A stretch of 48,110 bases of DNA, from contig CACWJQ010000016.1 in NCBI GenBank assembly GCA_902761225.1, positions 1 through 48,110 on the forward strand, in the 5' to 3' direction. Of the stretch, positions 1-7,701 are shown one piece after another (the first letter of the stretch is position 1; each line of letters begins with the position of its first letter). The notes below the pieces were generated by a model. The model saw nothing but the letters and a program-made list of their open reading frames with translations, was not told the origin of the DNA and ran no database searches. The translations under genes were made by a program, and so were the position numbers. The stretch comes from an uncultured Lachnospiraceae bacterium (GTDB taxonomy: Bacteria > Bacillota > Clostridia > Lachnospirales > Lachnospiraceae).

Positions 1-567
1 GTGGGATGCTTCTCCTTCTATCCCTCCAAGAATATGGGTGCATTCGGAGATGCGGGCGCATGCATATCAAGAGATCCCGAACTGATAAAGAAGATCAAGG
101 TGCTGAGGAATTACGGCTCCGGCAGGAGATACTATAACGAGGTGGTGGGAGTCAACAGCAGACTCGATGAGATGCAGGCAGCCCTCCTTTCCGTAAGGCT
201 CAAGTACCTTGATGAGATCACGGAAGAAAGGGAAAGGATCGCTGCCGTTTATGACGGGAAGATCACCAATCCGGACATCATAAAGCCCGAACAGATCCCC
301 GGGGGAAATGCGGTTTATCATCAGTATGTCATCCGCAGCAGCAGGCGTGATGAGCTGATAGAGTATCTGAAGGATAATTATATCGGAACGATAATACACT
401 ACCCCGTACCCCCTCACCTTCAGGAGGCATATGCTTATCTCGGGTACAAAAAGGGAGATCTTCCGATATCGGAAAAGTATGCGGATGAAGTACTGTCTCT
501 CCCGATATATAACGGCATGACACGGGCAGAACAGAACTACATTATTGATGTACTGAACGCCTTTTAA
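1..567 (+). CDS. DegT/DnrJ/EryC1/StrS-family aminotransferase, C-terminal part (5' end outside window)
   Basis: The reading frame is open from the first base, so the gene begins upstream and only the last 188 residues are visible. They match the C-terminal half of PLP-dependent sugar aminotransferases (DegT/DnrJ/EryC1/StrS). The segment [15 protein letters not shown] near the left edge carries the lysine expected to bind PLP, and the following [19 protein letters not shown] and LDEMQAALL are typical of the family. Members convert keto-sugar nucleotides to amino sugars for surface polysaccharide. It ends with TAA and is followed at once by a terminator, so it is the last gene of its operon. 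The exact sugar substrate cannot be read from this fragment. Confidence 0.9.
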   Translation: MGCFSFYPSKNMGAFGDAGACISRDPELIKKIKVLRNYGSGRRYYNEVVGVNSRLDEMQAALLSVRLKYLDEITEERERIAAVYDGKITNPDIIKPEQIPGGNAVYHQYVIRSSRRDELIEYLKDNYIGTIIHYPVPPHLQEAYAYLGYKKGDLPISEKYADEVLSLPIYNGMTRAEQNYIIDVLNAF

Positions 568-597
568 CAGCTTCACAATAAATCAATAGATTATATT

Positions 598-640
598 AAA
601 TCAGGTCAATTTTGCCACCGGGCAGAGTTGACCTGATTTT
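598..640 (+). terminator. Rho-independent terminator after the DegT gene
   Basis: A 12-bp stem (598-609 with 627-638) encloses a 17-nt loop, and the right arm runs into TTTT. It lies 30 bases after the stop codon and separates the aminotransferase gene from leuA. Confidence 0.85.
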
Positions 641-679
641 ATGCATATTTTCAGCATTTTCGGGCAGTCTATATATGAT

Positions 680-713
680 TACATTAAAATTAATCAATAA
701 AATACATTAAAAT
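680..713 (+). repeat. 11-bp direct repeat upstream of the leuA promoter
   Basis: TACATTAAAAT occurs at 680-690 and again, identical, at 703-713, so the period is 23 bp, about two helical turns. The second copy ends five bases before the proposed -35 element. Direct half-sites about 21 bp apart next to a -35 box are the usual arrangement for AraC-family activators. The downstream gene encodes an AraC-type domain, so an autoregulatory site is plausible; that link is inference. The region is AT-rich, so chance repetition is possible. Confidence 0.6.
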
Positions 714-718
714 CGCTC

Positions 719-747
719 TTGATTTTCAAATATCATAGTGCTATGGT
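719..747 (+). promoter_or_regulatory. Candidate sigma-A promoter of leuA
   Basis: TTGATT at 719-724 and TATGGT at 742-747 are 17 bp apart. The match to consensus is moderate (4 of 6 in each box), as expected for an activator-dependent promoter. It is the best-spaced pair between the upstream terminator and the leuA start. Confidence 0.4.
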
Positions 748-766
748 TGCTTTATCAAAAAGCAAA

Positions 767-785
767 GCGAAAGATTAATCTTCGC
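767..785 (+). promoter_or_regulatory. 19-bp inverted repeat just before the leuA ribosome site
   Basis: GCGAA-AGATT / AATCT-TCGC forms a near-perfect palindrome with no loop, ending 14 bases before the ATG and just before the GGAG ribosome site at 791-794. It could be an operator in DNA or a small hairpin affecting ribosome access. No regulator can be named from sequence. Confidence 0.4.
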
Positions 786-799
786 GGTTAGGAGTAGAA

Positions 800-2665
800 A
801 TGAGCAAGGTAAAGGTCAGTGAAAAATACAAGCCGACATATCACATGCCTCCGGTATGTGAGCATAACTGGGTAAAGAAGGATCGCATTAAGAAGCCCCC
901 CATCTGGTGCAGCGTAGACTTAAGAGACGGCAACCAGGCACTTATCGATCCCATGAGCCTTGAGACCAAGCTCGAGTTCTTCAAGCTGCTGGTGGACGTG
1001 GGATTTAAGGAGATCGAAGTCGGATTCCCCGCTTCATCCGATACCGAATTCGAGTTCATCAGGGCGCTTATCGAGAAGGATATGATCCCCGATGATGTCA
1101 CCATCCAGGTGCTGACCCAGGCAAGAGAGCATATCATCCGCAAGACCTTCGATGCGGTAAAGGGATGCCCCAAGGCCATAGTTCACCTTTATAATTCAAC
1201 CTCCGTCGAGCAGAGGGAGCAGGTATTCAAAAAGGAGAAGTCGGAGATCAAAAAGCTTGCCGTTGACGGGGCTAAGCTCCTCAAGAAGCTCGCTGATGAG
1301 ACCGACGGAAACTTCATGTTTGAGTACAGCCCCGAGAGCTTTTCACAGACAGAGCCGGAGTTTGCACTCGAGGTATGCAATGCGGTCCTGGATGTATGGA
1401 AGCCCACACCGGATAATAAGGCCATCATCAATCTTCCCTCCACCGTACAGGTTGCAATGCCCCATGTTTTTGCGGATCAGATCGAGTATATGTCCGATAA
1501 CCTGAAGTACAGAAAGGGAGTTGTGGTATCCGTTCATCCCCACAATGACAGAGGCACCGGCGTTGCGGATGCCGAGCTGGGCGTTCTTGCAGGTGCAGAC
1601 AGAGTTGAGGGAACACTTTTCGGAAACGGTGAGAGAACAGGTAACGTGGACCTGGTGACCGTTGCACTCAATATGACCACACACGGAGTGGACAGCGGCC
1701 TTGATTTTTCCAATATAATGAAGATCCGTGCAGACTACGAGAGATTCACCAATATGAAGGTGCACGAGAGAACTCCTTACGGCGGCGACCTTGTATTTAC
1801 CGCATTCTCGGGTTCACACCAGGATGCCATCAGCAAGGGAATGAATTACCGCGCAGAGGGCAAGACCGGAAAGCGCTGGGATATCCCCTATATTCCCATC
1901 GATCCTTCGGACGTCGGAAGAGAGTATGAATCCGATGTCATCCGTATCAATTCCACCTCGGGTAAGGGAGGCGTTGCATTCGTGCTCAAGCAGCAGTTCG
2001 GCTTCAGCCTGCCCGCTGCCATGAAGGAAGAGGTGGGATACCTGATGAAGGGCGTATCCGACAGAAAGCACAAGGAACTCAAGCCCGATGAGATGTTCCA
2101 GATATTCGAGGATGTATATATCACATCCAGACCTGTTTTCGATGTCTCAGCAGTTCACTACAAGCAGCTTGGAGAGGGCGGCATCGAGGCATCGGTAAGC
2201 TTTAAGGATAAGGGCGGAGAGATGGATGTCTCCACCATCGGAAACGGAAGACTCGATTCCGTGAGCAATGCCCTTAAGCTGTATCTGGGAGTTGATTACG
2301 AACTCACCGGATATGAGGAGCATGCGATCTCTAAGACCAGCTCCTCCAAGGCGGCATCCTATGTGAGCGTTGTCTCTGAAGGCAAGACCTACTGGGGCGT
2401 CGGAGTGAACGAGGATATCATCAAGGCTTCAACTGCGGCACTTGTCAGCTGTGTCAACAAGGTAGCCACCGACCAGCATGTCAACAGGGGACGTGAGGAG
2501 AGGCTTGTGGAGATCCTCACATACATCCAGAGGAATTCCATCTGTCCAGGCCTTATCTGTCAAAATACATCAAGGATAAAGCAGGCGAGACCTTCCAGGA
2601 TGTGGTCCGCATCGAGAGACTTAAGCGTGCCAAAACACTGCTCAAGGATACGGGTAAGAGCATAG
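800..2665 (+). CDS. leuA: 2-isopropylmalate synthase with frameshifted AraC-type C-terminal extension
   Basis: First committed step of leucine synthesis: condensation of 2-ketoisovalerate with acetyl-CoA. The ATG at 800 follows a good GGAG site. Residues 1 to about 552 cover a whole enzyme of the longer LeuA type: DLRDGNQ (40-46) at the start of the TIM barrel, the metal motif HPHNDRG (about 246-252), GNGERTGNVD (about 275-284), then the dimer/regulatory domain ending near CVNKVA. The chain then continues into REERLVEILTYIQRN (to residue 579), which looks like the start of an AraC-type HTH. After that the frame is wrong: 28 further residues are nonsense up to the stop at 2665, while the rest of the HTH is encoded one frame away. 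The catalytic part looks intact, so the enzyme may still work. Confidence 0.88.
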   Translation: MSKVKVSEKYKPTYHMPPVCEHNWVKKDRIKKPPIWCSVDLRDGNQALIDPMSLETKLEFFKLLVDVGFKEIEVGFPASSDTEFEFIRALIEKDMIPDDVTIQVLTQAREHIIRKTFDAVKGCPKAIVHLYNSTSVEQREQVFKKEKSEIKKLAVDGAKLLKKLADETDGNFMFEYSPESFSQTEPEFALEVCNAVLDVWKPTPDNKAIINLPSTVQVAMPHVFADQIEYMSDNLKYRKGVVVSVHPHNDRGTGVADAELGVLAGADRVEGTLFGNGERTGNVDLVTVALNMTTHGVDSGLDFSNIMKIRADYERFTNMKVHERTPYGGDLVFTAFSGSHQDAISKGMNYRAEGKTGKRWDIPYIPIDPSDVGREYESDVIRINSTSGKGGVAFVLKQQFGFSLPAAMKEEVGYLMKGVSDRKHKELKPDEMFQIFEDVYITSRPVFDVSAVHYKQLGEGGIEASVSFKDKGGEMDVSTIGNGRLDSVSNALKLYLGVDYELTGYEEHAISKTSSSKAASYVSVVSEGKTYWGVGVNEDIIKASTAALVSCVNKVATDQHVNRGREERLVEILTYIQRNSICPGLICQNTSRIKQARPSRMWSASRDLSVPKHCSRIRVRA

Positions 2666-2766
2666 AGACCGTAGCGGGTGAGATCGGATATGAGAATGTT
2701 GAGCACTTCAACAGGCTCTTTAAGAAGACCTACGGAATAACCCCTGCCCAGTATCGTAAGAGCTGA
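2539..2766 (+). pseudogene. Out-of-frame AraC/XylS-type HTH remnant belonging to the 3' end of leuA
   Basis: Reading from base 2539 gives 75 residues beginning HLSRPYLSKYIKDKAG and ending GITPAQYRKS before TGA at 2764-2766. This is the C-terminal two thirds of an AraC-family DNA-binding domain, including the signature GYENVEHFNRLFKKTYG. It has no start codon or ribosome site of its own. The missing first HTH helix begins in the leuA frame as ILTYIQRN. Comparison with the usual spacing between YI.EN and FHLS in AraC domains suggests about 13 codons plus one base are absent at the junction near 2536-2538. Either a deletion broke a leuA-araC fusion gene or the sequence has an assembly error here. 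Confidence 0.85.
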
Positions 2767-2788
2767 GGCATCCGGGCAGCTGCAGTTT

Positions 2789-2833
2789 ACAGACATGTCT
2801 GATTGAAGTATCATCAGACATGTCTGTGTTTTT
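2789..2833 (+). terminator. Rho-independent terminator after leuA
   Basis: ACAGACATGTCTGAT at 2789-2803 pairs with ATCAGACATGTCTGT at 2813-2827, a 15-bp stem with a 9-nt loop, followed by GTTTTT. It comes 22 bases after the stop of the AraC-like frame, not after the premature stop at 2665, so the original gene probably ended at 2766. Confidence 0.85.
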
Positions 2834-2885
2834 ATTGAGGTCTCCTGATAAGGGAGACATATGTGATTTGAATGTGAGGGATCAA

Positions 2886-3758
2886 GTGAAGGGCTGGTTG
2901 ATAGTTAATTCATTCGTTAAGTGGGACAAGTTCAGCGAGATATACGAGCTTCTCCTTGAAGCCGGTTTCTCCAAGGGCATAGACCTTGAGATGAAGTCTT
3001 CCACGGATATATTCTGCAGCGTGCAGAGCGGATTTGAGGGAATGGAGCTTCCCGATTTTGTAATATTCTGGGACAAGGACATACTTCTTGCAAGGCGTCT
3101 CGAACAGGCGGGCCTCAGATTATTCAACCCCTCAGAAAGCATCGAGGTGTGTGACGATAAGGGGCAGACTGCCATAGCCCTTCAGGCAAAGGGAATAAGG
3201 ACTCCGCTGACATTCCTGTCACCAAAGGCCTATCCCAGCTTCGGATGCACCGATCTGTCATTTCTCGATAAAGCGGAAAGCGTTCTGGGATATCCCATGG
3301 TGATCAAGGAAAACAGGGGTTCCTTCGGAAAGCAGGTACATCTTGCACATGACAGAAGGGAAGCGGAGGAGCTTATTGAAGGCTTTAAGGAGCATCCCTT
3401 TATCATGCAGGAATATATCGCGGTATCAGGCGGCAGGGATGTAAGGATCAATGTTGTAGGGGGCAGGGTAGTAGCCTCCATGTACCGCTACAATGACAAT
3501 GACTTCAGGTCCAATATCACAAACGGCGGAAGCATGAAGAAATATGATGCGGATCCCGCCCAGGCCGAGATAGCGGTAAAGGCATGTGAAGCCATAGGGC
3601 TGGACTTTGCGGGAGTGGATGTACTGTTCGGAGAGGACGGTCCGATCATATGCGAGGTCAATTCCAACCCTCATTTTAAGACCACCCTCGAATGTACGGG
3701 GATCAATATGGCAGAGCATATAATGGCTCATATTCTTAAGGTTATGAACGGGGAATGA
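2886..3758 (+). CDS. RimK-like ATP-grasp ligase (first of a tandem pair)
   Basis: A 290-residue protein of the ATP-grasp fold, closest in appearance to RimK-type ligases that join an amino acid to a carboxylate using ATP. Visible features: an N-terminal strand GWLIVNSFV, the ATP-binding lysine region VIKENRGSFGKQ (about 138-149), PFIMQEYI, and the metal-binding end CEVNSNPHFK (about 256-265). The frame stays open to an ATG at 2820, but that codon lies inside the leuA terminator hairpin. I chose GTG at 2886, preceded by GAGGG and giving the usual MKGWLIV start. The next gene follows closely and is a diverged paralogue. The substrate is unknown; ribosomal protein, cofactor tail or peptide modification are all possible. 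Confidence 0.82.
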   Translation: MKGWLIVNSFVKWDKFSEIYELLLEAGFSKGIDLEMKSSTDIFCSVQSGFEGMELPDFVIFWDKDILLARRLEQAGLRLFNPSESIEVCDDKGQTAIALQAKGIRTPLTFLSPKAYPSFGCTDLSFLDKAESVLGYPMVIKENRGSFGKQVHLAHDRREAEELIEGFKEHPFIMQEYIAVSGGRDVRINVVGGRVVASMYRYNDNDFRSNITNGGSMKKYDADPAQAEIAVKACEAIGLDFAGVDVLFGEDGPIICEVNSNPHFKTTLECTGINMAEHIMAHILKVMNGE

Positions 3759-3790
3759 ACCCGGACAGTACTGACGGTATAGGACCTATG

Positions 3791-4657
3791 ATGAAGAATA
3801 AGGCTCTCCTCATCTATGCGCATGAGGATATGGAAAAGAATAAATGGTTCACCGGGCGCCTTACAGAGCTTGCAGGAAAGCAGGGCACGGAGCTTAAGCT
3901 TGTTACGCCGGAAGATATCGGGTCGGGAATGTCCGGAACCGGTAATGCTGATCCGGAAAGCCTGTGGGAGGGCGTGTCATATATCATCAACAGATCGAGG
4001 AATGCGGAGATCTCAAAGCTGTCGGAAAAACACGGCATCCCTTCCTTTAATAATTCAGCCACTGTGCTGATGGGAAATGACAAGCTTTTTGAGTATGATC
4101 TTTTCAGGGAAATGGGACTGCCTGTCATGGAGACGGTCCGGGGAGATGCTTTCGAAGAAGAGATACCCTTTGATCCTCCCTTTATCGTAAAGCACAGAAG
4201 GGGACACGGCGGCAGCAGGGTGCTTATGGCTTCCTCCCATAAGGATGCTCTTGATAAAATGCAGGGCACGGAGCCTTCGGAGTGGATCATACAGAGAATG
4301 TGTGATGAACCCGGATGCGACATGAGGCTGTACATGCTGGGCGGAAAGGTTCTGGCCGGCGTGCTCAGAAGGTCCTTTGATGACTTCAGGAGCAACTTCA
4401 GCCTCGGAGGCAGAGCGGAGTCTGTGATGCCTGATGGGGAGATATGTGAAAAGGCCTGCAGGATCTCGGAGCGGCTTGGTGCTGATTATATAGGGATAGA
4501 CCTGATACGGCACGGAGGAGGATTTGTTTTCAACGAGATCGAGGATGCGGTAGGCGCAAGGATGCTCTATGAAGTATCGGATCTTGATGCGGCCGCTTTG
4601 CTGATGGACCACATTTATGAAAAAACTTTTCAAATAAAAGAAAATGGGATAAAATAG
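3791..4657 (+). CDS. RimK-like ATP-grasp ligase (second of a tandem pair)
   Basis: A 288-residue ATP-grasp protein related to its upstream neighbour. It starts with a beta strand (KALLIYAHED) and shows FIVKHRRGHGGSRV (about 131-144) as the ATP-binding segment, WIIQRM, RLYMLGGKVLAGVLRR, and a C-terminal metal region NEIEDAVGARMLYE (about 248-261). This last motif differs from the CEVNSNP form of the neighbour, so the two enzymes probably do different ligations. The start is uncertain: ATG 3791 has AGGA six bases upstream, but an earlier in-frame ATG at 3755 overlaps the previous stop (ATGA), which would couple translation. No peptide or protein substrate gene is evident nearby. Confidence 0.8.
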   Translation: MKNKALLIYAHEDMEKNKWFTGRLTELAGKQGTELKLVTPEDIGSGMSGTGNADPESLWEGVSYIINRSRNAEISKLSEKHGIPSFNNSATVLMGNDKLFEYDLFREMGLPVMETVRGDAFEEEIPFDPPFIVKHRRGHGGSRVLMASSHKDALDKMQGTEPSEWIIQRMCDEPGCDMRLYMLGGKVLAGVLRRSFDDFRSNFSLGGRAESVMPDGEICEKACRISERLGADYIGIDLIRHGGGFVFNEIEDAVGARMLYEVSDLDAAALLMDHIYEKTFQIKENGIK

Positions 4658-4704
4658 GCAATTGTTCGGGGCTTAAGGAAAGCCCGTTTTGAAAGGAGAT
4701 TCAC

Positions 4705-6237
4705 ATGTCCGATAAGAAGGAAAGTGCTGCAAAGGCAGAAGAAAGCAAAAAGGGTTCAGCCAAGACGCACTATGATAAGAAGATGGAACAGCGCGCAAGG
4801 GACAGAAAGCGCGAGAAGAGAGAGCAGAGAGCATGGAAGATCGCAGGCGTAGTCATACTTGCCGCTATCTGTGCGTTCATCCTCTCATTCCCTGTCAGAA
4901 AATACCTTGCGATACATGAGACCGTATGCACCATCGGCGGCCATAATGTCAGCAGGGTCGAGTTCGATTATAACTACAACATGATCAAGAACGCATACAT
5001 GAACAGCTACGGTCAGTATCTGTCCTATTACGGAATGGACAGTGCAAATATCGAAAATGAGATGTATGACGGAAGCCTTACATTCAGGGATTATTTCGAG
5101 AAGGAAGCTGTTGAGCGTATCAAGCAGACCGTTGCTCTCAAGGAAGAGCTTGAAAGAGAAGGATTCACAGCAGATATCACTTCCGACTATCAGGATTATG
5201 TCGATACCATGAAGGAGAGCGCAGATGCTGCAGGCATCAGCATTGGCGAGCTCTATACCCAGTCCCTCGGTATCTATGCAACTCCCAGGAGACTTGAGCC
5301 CTTCGTAAGAGAGTCTCTTCTCGTTTCAAGGTTCACGGACAGCAAGCAGGATTCATTTGCTCCCGATGATGCTGCAATAGATGCACGTTATGCAGAGGAT
5401 GCAGATGAATATGATCTCTTCGACTACAGACTTACCAGGATAGATGCAGAGCTTCCCACCGCTCCCACAGAGCTTGCGGATGAAGGCGCTGCAGTCGCGG
5501 AAGACGGAAGCTATACCCCTTCCGAGGCAGAGACCGAAGCTGCAATGAAGGAAGCCAGGGAGCTTGCAGATGCGGCTGAGGCTAAGGTTATGCAGGATGG
5601 AGATCTTCACGAGGGAGAGACATCCGCATCCGTTGTTTACCAGATCCGCAACTGGCTTCTCGACAGTTCCAGAAAGAACGGAGATACCACCGTTGTGGAA
5701 TCCGATACCATCAATTGCTACTATGTTGTAGGATTCATCGGAAGATATGTTGATGATAAGGAGACCGTAAGCCTCAGGATAATCTCAACATCGGAGGACA
5801 ACGGAGCAGCCATTGTTTCCGAGTATAATGCGGCAGGAAGCACAGAGGCAGCCTTTATCGATCTTGTCGGTAAGTATTCCGATTCGGATAACGGCAAGGG
5901 AGGACTTTACGAAGGTCTTTCAGGTGCCGAGCTTCCCGGTGATGTAGGTACATGGATGAGGGACAGCGCCCGCAAGATGGGTGATGTGACCTACTACTAT
6001 GATGAGTCCATATCTCTGACATATGTATGTTATTATGTAGGCGGAGGAAAGCCTTCGTGGTATTATACTATTAAGAATCTCATCGCATCGGAGACTATGG
6101 AAGATTATCTGTCAGGACTTACAGCTGACATGACTGTTGCAGATCCCAAGGGAAATCTCGAGTACATAGCACTTGAAGCCGCATCACTTCAGCTTCAGGA
6201 AAGCGTGGAGAATGTCGCAGCTACCCCTGCCGAGTAA
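4705..6237 (+). CDS. Membrane-anchored SurA/PrsA-like peptidyl-prolyl isomerase family protein
   Basis: A 510-residue protein with a very basic Lys/Arg-rich cytoplasmic tail (1-43), one membrane helix (about 45-63) and a large outer domain. The part after the helix (TIGGHNVSRVEFDYNY) resembles the SurA N-terminal chaperone region. The segment around LVGKYSDSDNGKGGLYEG fits a parvulin rotamase domain, and an earlier region (about 225-355) may be a second, degenerate one with a low-complexity acidic and Ala-rich insert. Such proteins help secreted proteins fold outside the membrane. The start has AAGGAG nine bases upstream. It is transcribed alone: a terminator lies at 6287. Confidence 0.75.
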   Translation: MSDKKESAAKAEESKKGSAKTHYDKKMEQRARDRKREKREQRAWKIAGVVILAAICAFILSFPVRKYLAIHETVCTIGGHNVSRVEFDYNYNMIKNAYMNSYGQYLSYYGMDSANIENEMYDGSLTFRDYFEKEAVERIKQTVALKEELEREGFTADITSDYQDYVDTMKESADAAGISIGELYTQSLGIYATPRRLEPFVRESLLVSRFTDSKQDSFAPDDAAIDARYAEDADEYDLFDYRLTRIDAELPTAPTELADEGAAVAEDGSYTPSEAETEAAMKEARELADAAEAKVMQDGDLHEGETSASVVYQIRNWLLDSSRKNGDTTVVESDTINCYYVVGFIGRYVDDKETVSLRIISTSEDNGAAIVSEYNAAGSTEAAFIDLVGKYSDSDNGKGGLYEGLSGAELPGDVGTWMRDSARKMGDVTYYYDESISLTYVCYYVGGGKPSWYYTIKNLIASETMEDYLSGLTADMTVADPKGNLEYIALEAASLQLQESVENVAATPAE

Positions 6238-6286
6238 GGAGAAATGCACAGCCGGACACAGGCTCCGGGTAAAAAGTATGTAATAT

Positions 6287-6336
6287 ACGGCCGTGAGATC
6301 AGAGGTACTTACCGGGATCTGCGGCCGTTTTGTTTT
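6287..6336 (+). terminator. Rho-independent terminator after the foldase gene
   Basis: ACGGCCG at 6287-6293 pairs with CGGCCGT at 6322-6328. An inner AGATC/GATCT helix and a GGTA/TACC tip extend the stem, which ends in TTTTGTTTT. It lies between the foldase stop and the ATG of the CCA-adding enzyme, and inside the frame that could otherwise extend that enzyme to 6244. Confidence 0.75.
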
Positions 6337-6363
6337 GCGGATACGCCGGCACTTTGGCAATAT

Positions 6364-7701
6364 ATGAAGATAGAGATACCCGAAAAAGTTAACAGGATAC
6401 TTGATAAGCTGTCCGAAGCCGGATTTGAAGCTTATGTTGTGGGAGGCTGTGTAAGAGACAGTCTTCTTGGGATAGTTCCCAATGACTGGGATATTACCAC
6501 CAACGCTCTTCCCATGCAGGTCAAGGAGCTTTTCAGACGTACCGTGGATACCGGTCTTCAGCATGGAACGGTGACTGTCATGATCGGAGATGACGGTTAC
6601 GAGATCACCACATACCGCACCGACGGCAACTACACAGACGGGAGACATCCCGATAATGTGACCTTCGTTCCGGATCTTAAAGAGGATCTGGCAAGAAGGG
6701 ATTTTACCATCAATGCCATGGCTTACAATGACCGTGACGGGCTGGTGGACCTCTTTGGCGGAACGGAAGATCTGAAAAACGGCATTATCAGATGCGTGGG
6801 AAAAGCCGATGAGAGATTTACGGAAGACGCCCTGAGAATGATGAGGGCCATCAGGTTCTCCGCAAGGTTCGGATTTGCCATGGATAAGGAGGTCAGAGAC
6901 TCCATAACAAAACTTTCCCCAACTCTGTCCAGGGTATCGGCAGAGAGGATCACATCGGAATTTTTGGGACTTCTTACATCGGATCACCCCGAGATGATCA
7001 AGGATATGTATGAGACCGGACTTACGGCGGTATTTTTCCCTGAGTTCGATGAGGCTGTAAAGACACCCCAGAATCACCCGCATCACTGCTTTAATGTGGG
7101 CGATCATCTTGTTGAGTCCGTCAGGGTATCCAAAAATGACAGGATCGTCAGGCTGACGATGATACTCCATGACATAGGAAAGCCCGGTACACTTAAGATC
7201 GACGAGGAAGGTATAACCCACTTTCACGGACATCCGGGACTCAGTGCCGATATGGCAGATGAGATCCTGAAGAGGTGGAAGCTTGATAACGATACCATAA
7301 GAAGAGTGTGCAGACTGGTAAGGTACCACGATCATGCCAACAGTGAATGTACCCCCGCGAAAGTCCGCAGGGCGGTGTCGGTGTTGGAGGATGATGTGCC
7401 GCTGTTTTTCGAGGTAAAGAGGGCGGATATCCTTGCACAGAGCGATTATCTGAGAAATGAGAAGCTGCAGATACTGGCGGATTACATGGCGGCATACGAG
7501 GATGTTATCGCAAGGAAGGAATGCTGCAGCCTGAAAAGCCTTGCCATAAGCGGTGCGGAGCTTAAGGAGATCGGCATAAAGCCGGGGCCTGATATGGGCA
7601 GGATACTGAAATCCCTCCTTGAAATGGTGATAGAAGATCCGGCTATAAACGAAAAGGGCAGACTTTTAGAGCTTGCCGGGACCATGACGGAAAATGAATA
7701 G
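6364..7701 (+). CDS. cca: CCA-adding tRNA nucleotidyltransferase with HD domain
   Basis: Adds or repairs the 3' CCA end of tRNAs. The 445-residue product has the class II nucleotidyltransferase head with VVGGCVRDSLLG (about 23-34) and DWDITTNA (about 41-48) holding the metal-binding aspartates, then RRDFTINAMAY and the tRNA-binding region, then an HD phosphohydrolase-like domain with LHDIGKPGT (about 268-276) and RYHDHANS. The frame extends to an ATG at 6244 with a close GGAG, but that extension would run through a terminator hairpin and has no family resemblance; ATG 6364 gives the normal N-terminus and length. The ribosome site at 6364 is weak. It overlaps the next gene by eight bases. This organism needs the enzyme, since the tRNA gene at 16314 does not encode CCA. 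Confidence 0.93.
   Translation: MKIEIPEKVNRILDKLSEAGFEAYVVGGCVRDSLLGIVPNDWDITTNALPMQVKELFRRTVDTGLQHGTVTVMIGDDGYEITTYRTDGNYTDGRHPDNVTFVPDLKEDLARRDFTINAMAYNDRDGLVDLFGGTEDLKNGIIRCVGKADERFTEDALRMMRAIRFSARFGFAMDKEVRDSITKLSPTLSRVSAERITSEFLGLLTSDHPEMIKDMYETGLTAVFFPEFDEAVKTPQNHPHHCFNVGDHLVESVRVSKNDRIVRLTMILHDIGKPGTLKIDEEGITHFHGHPGLSADMADEILKRWKLDNDTIRRVCRLVRYHDHANSECTPAKVRRAVSVLEDDVPLFFEVKRADILAQSDYLRNEKLQILADYMAAYEDVIARKECCSLKSLAISGAELKEIGIKPGPDMGRILKSLLEMVIEDPAINEKGRLLELAGTMTENE

Noticed and set aside
2525-2545. Programmed ribosomal frameshift in leuA
   Set aside because: No slippery heptamer or following pseudoknot is visible, and about 13 HTH residues are missing from both frames, so a simple shift would not restore the domain.
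2820-2885. Upstream in-frame ATG extending the first ATP-grasp gene
   Set aside because: It lies within the right arm of the leuA terminator, and the added residues do not fit the family; GTG 2886 has a ribosome site.
6244-6363. 120-base upstream extension of cca
   Set aside because: It crosses a terminator hairpin with a T-run, and the residues have no family resemblance, despite GGAG near ATG 6244.
6184-7335. 383-residue minus-strand frame opposite cca
   Set aside because: Antisense shadow of cca; spans the intergenic terminator and has no family features.
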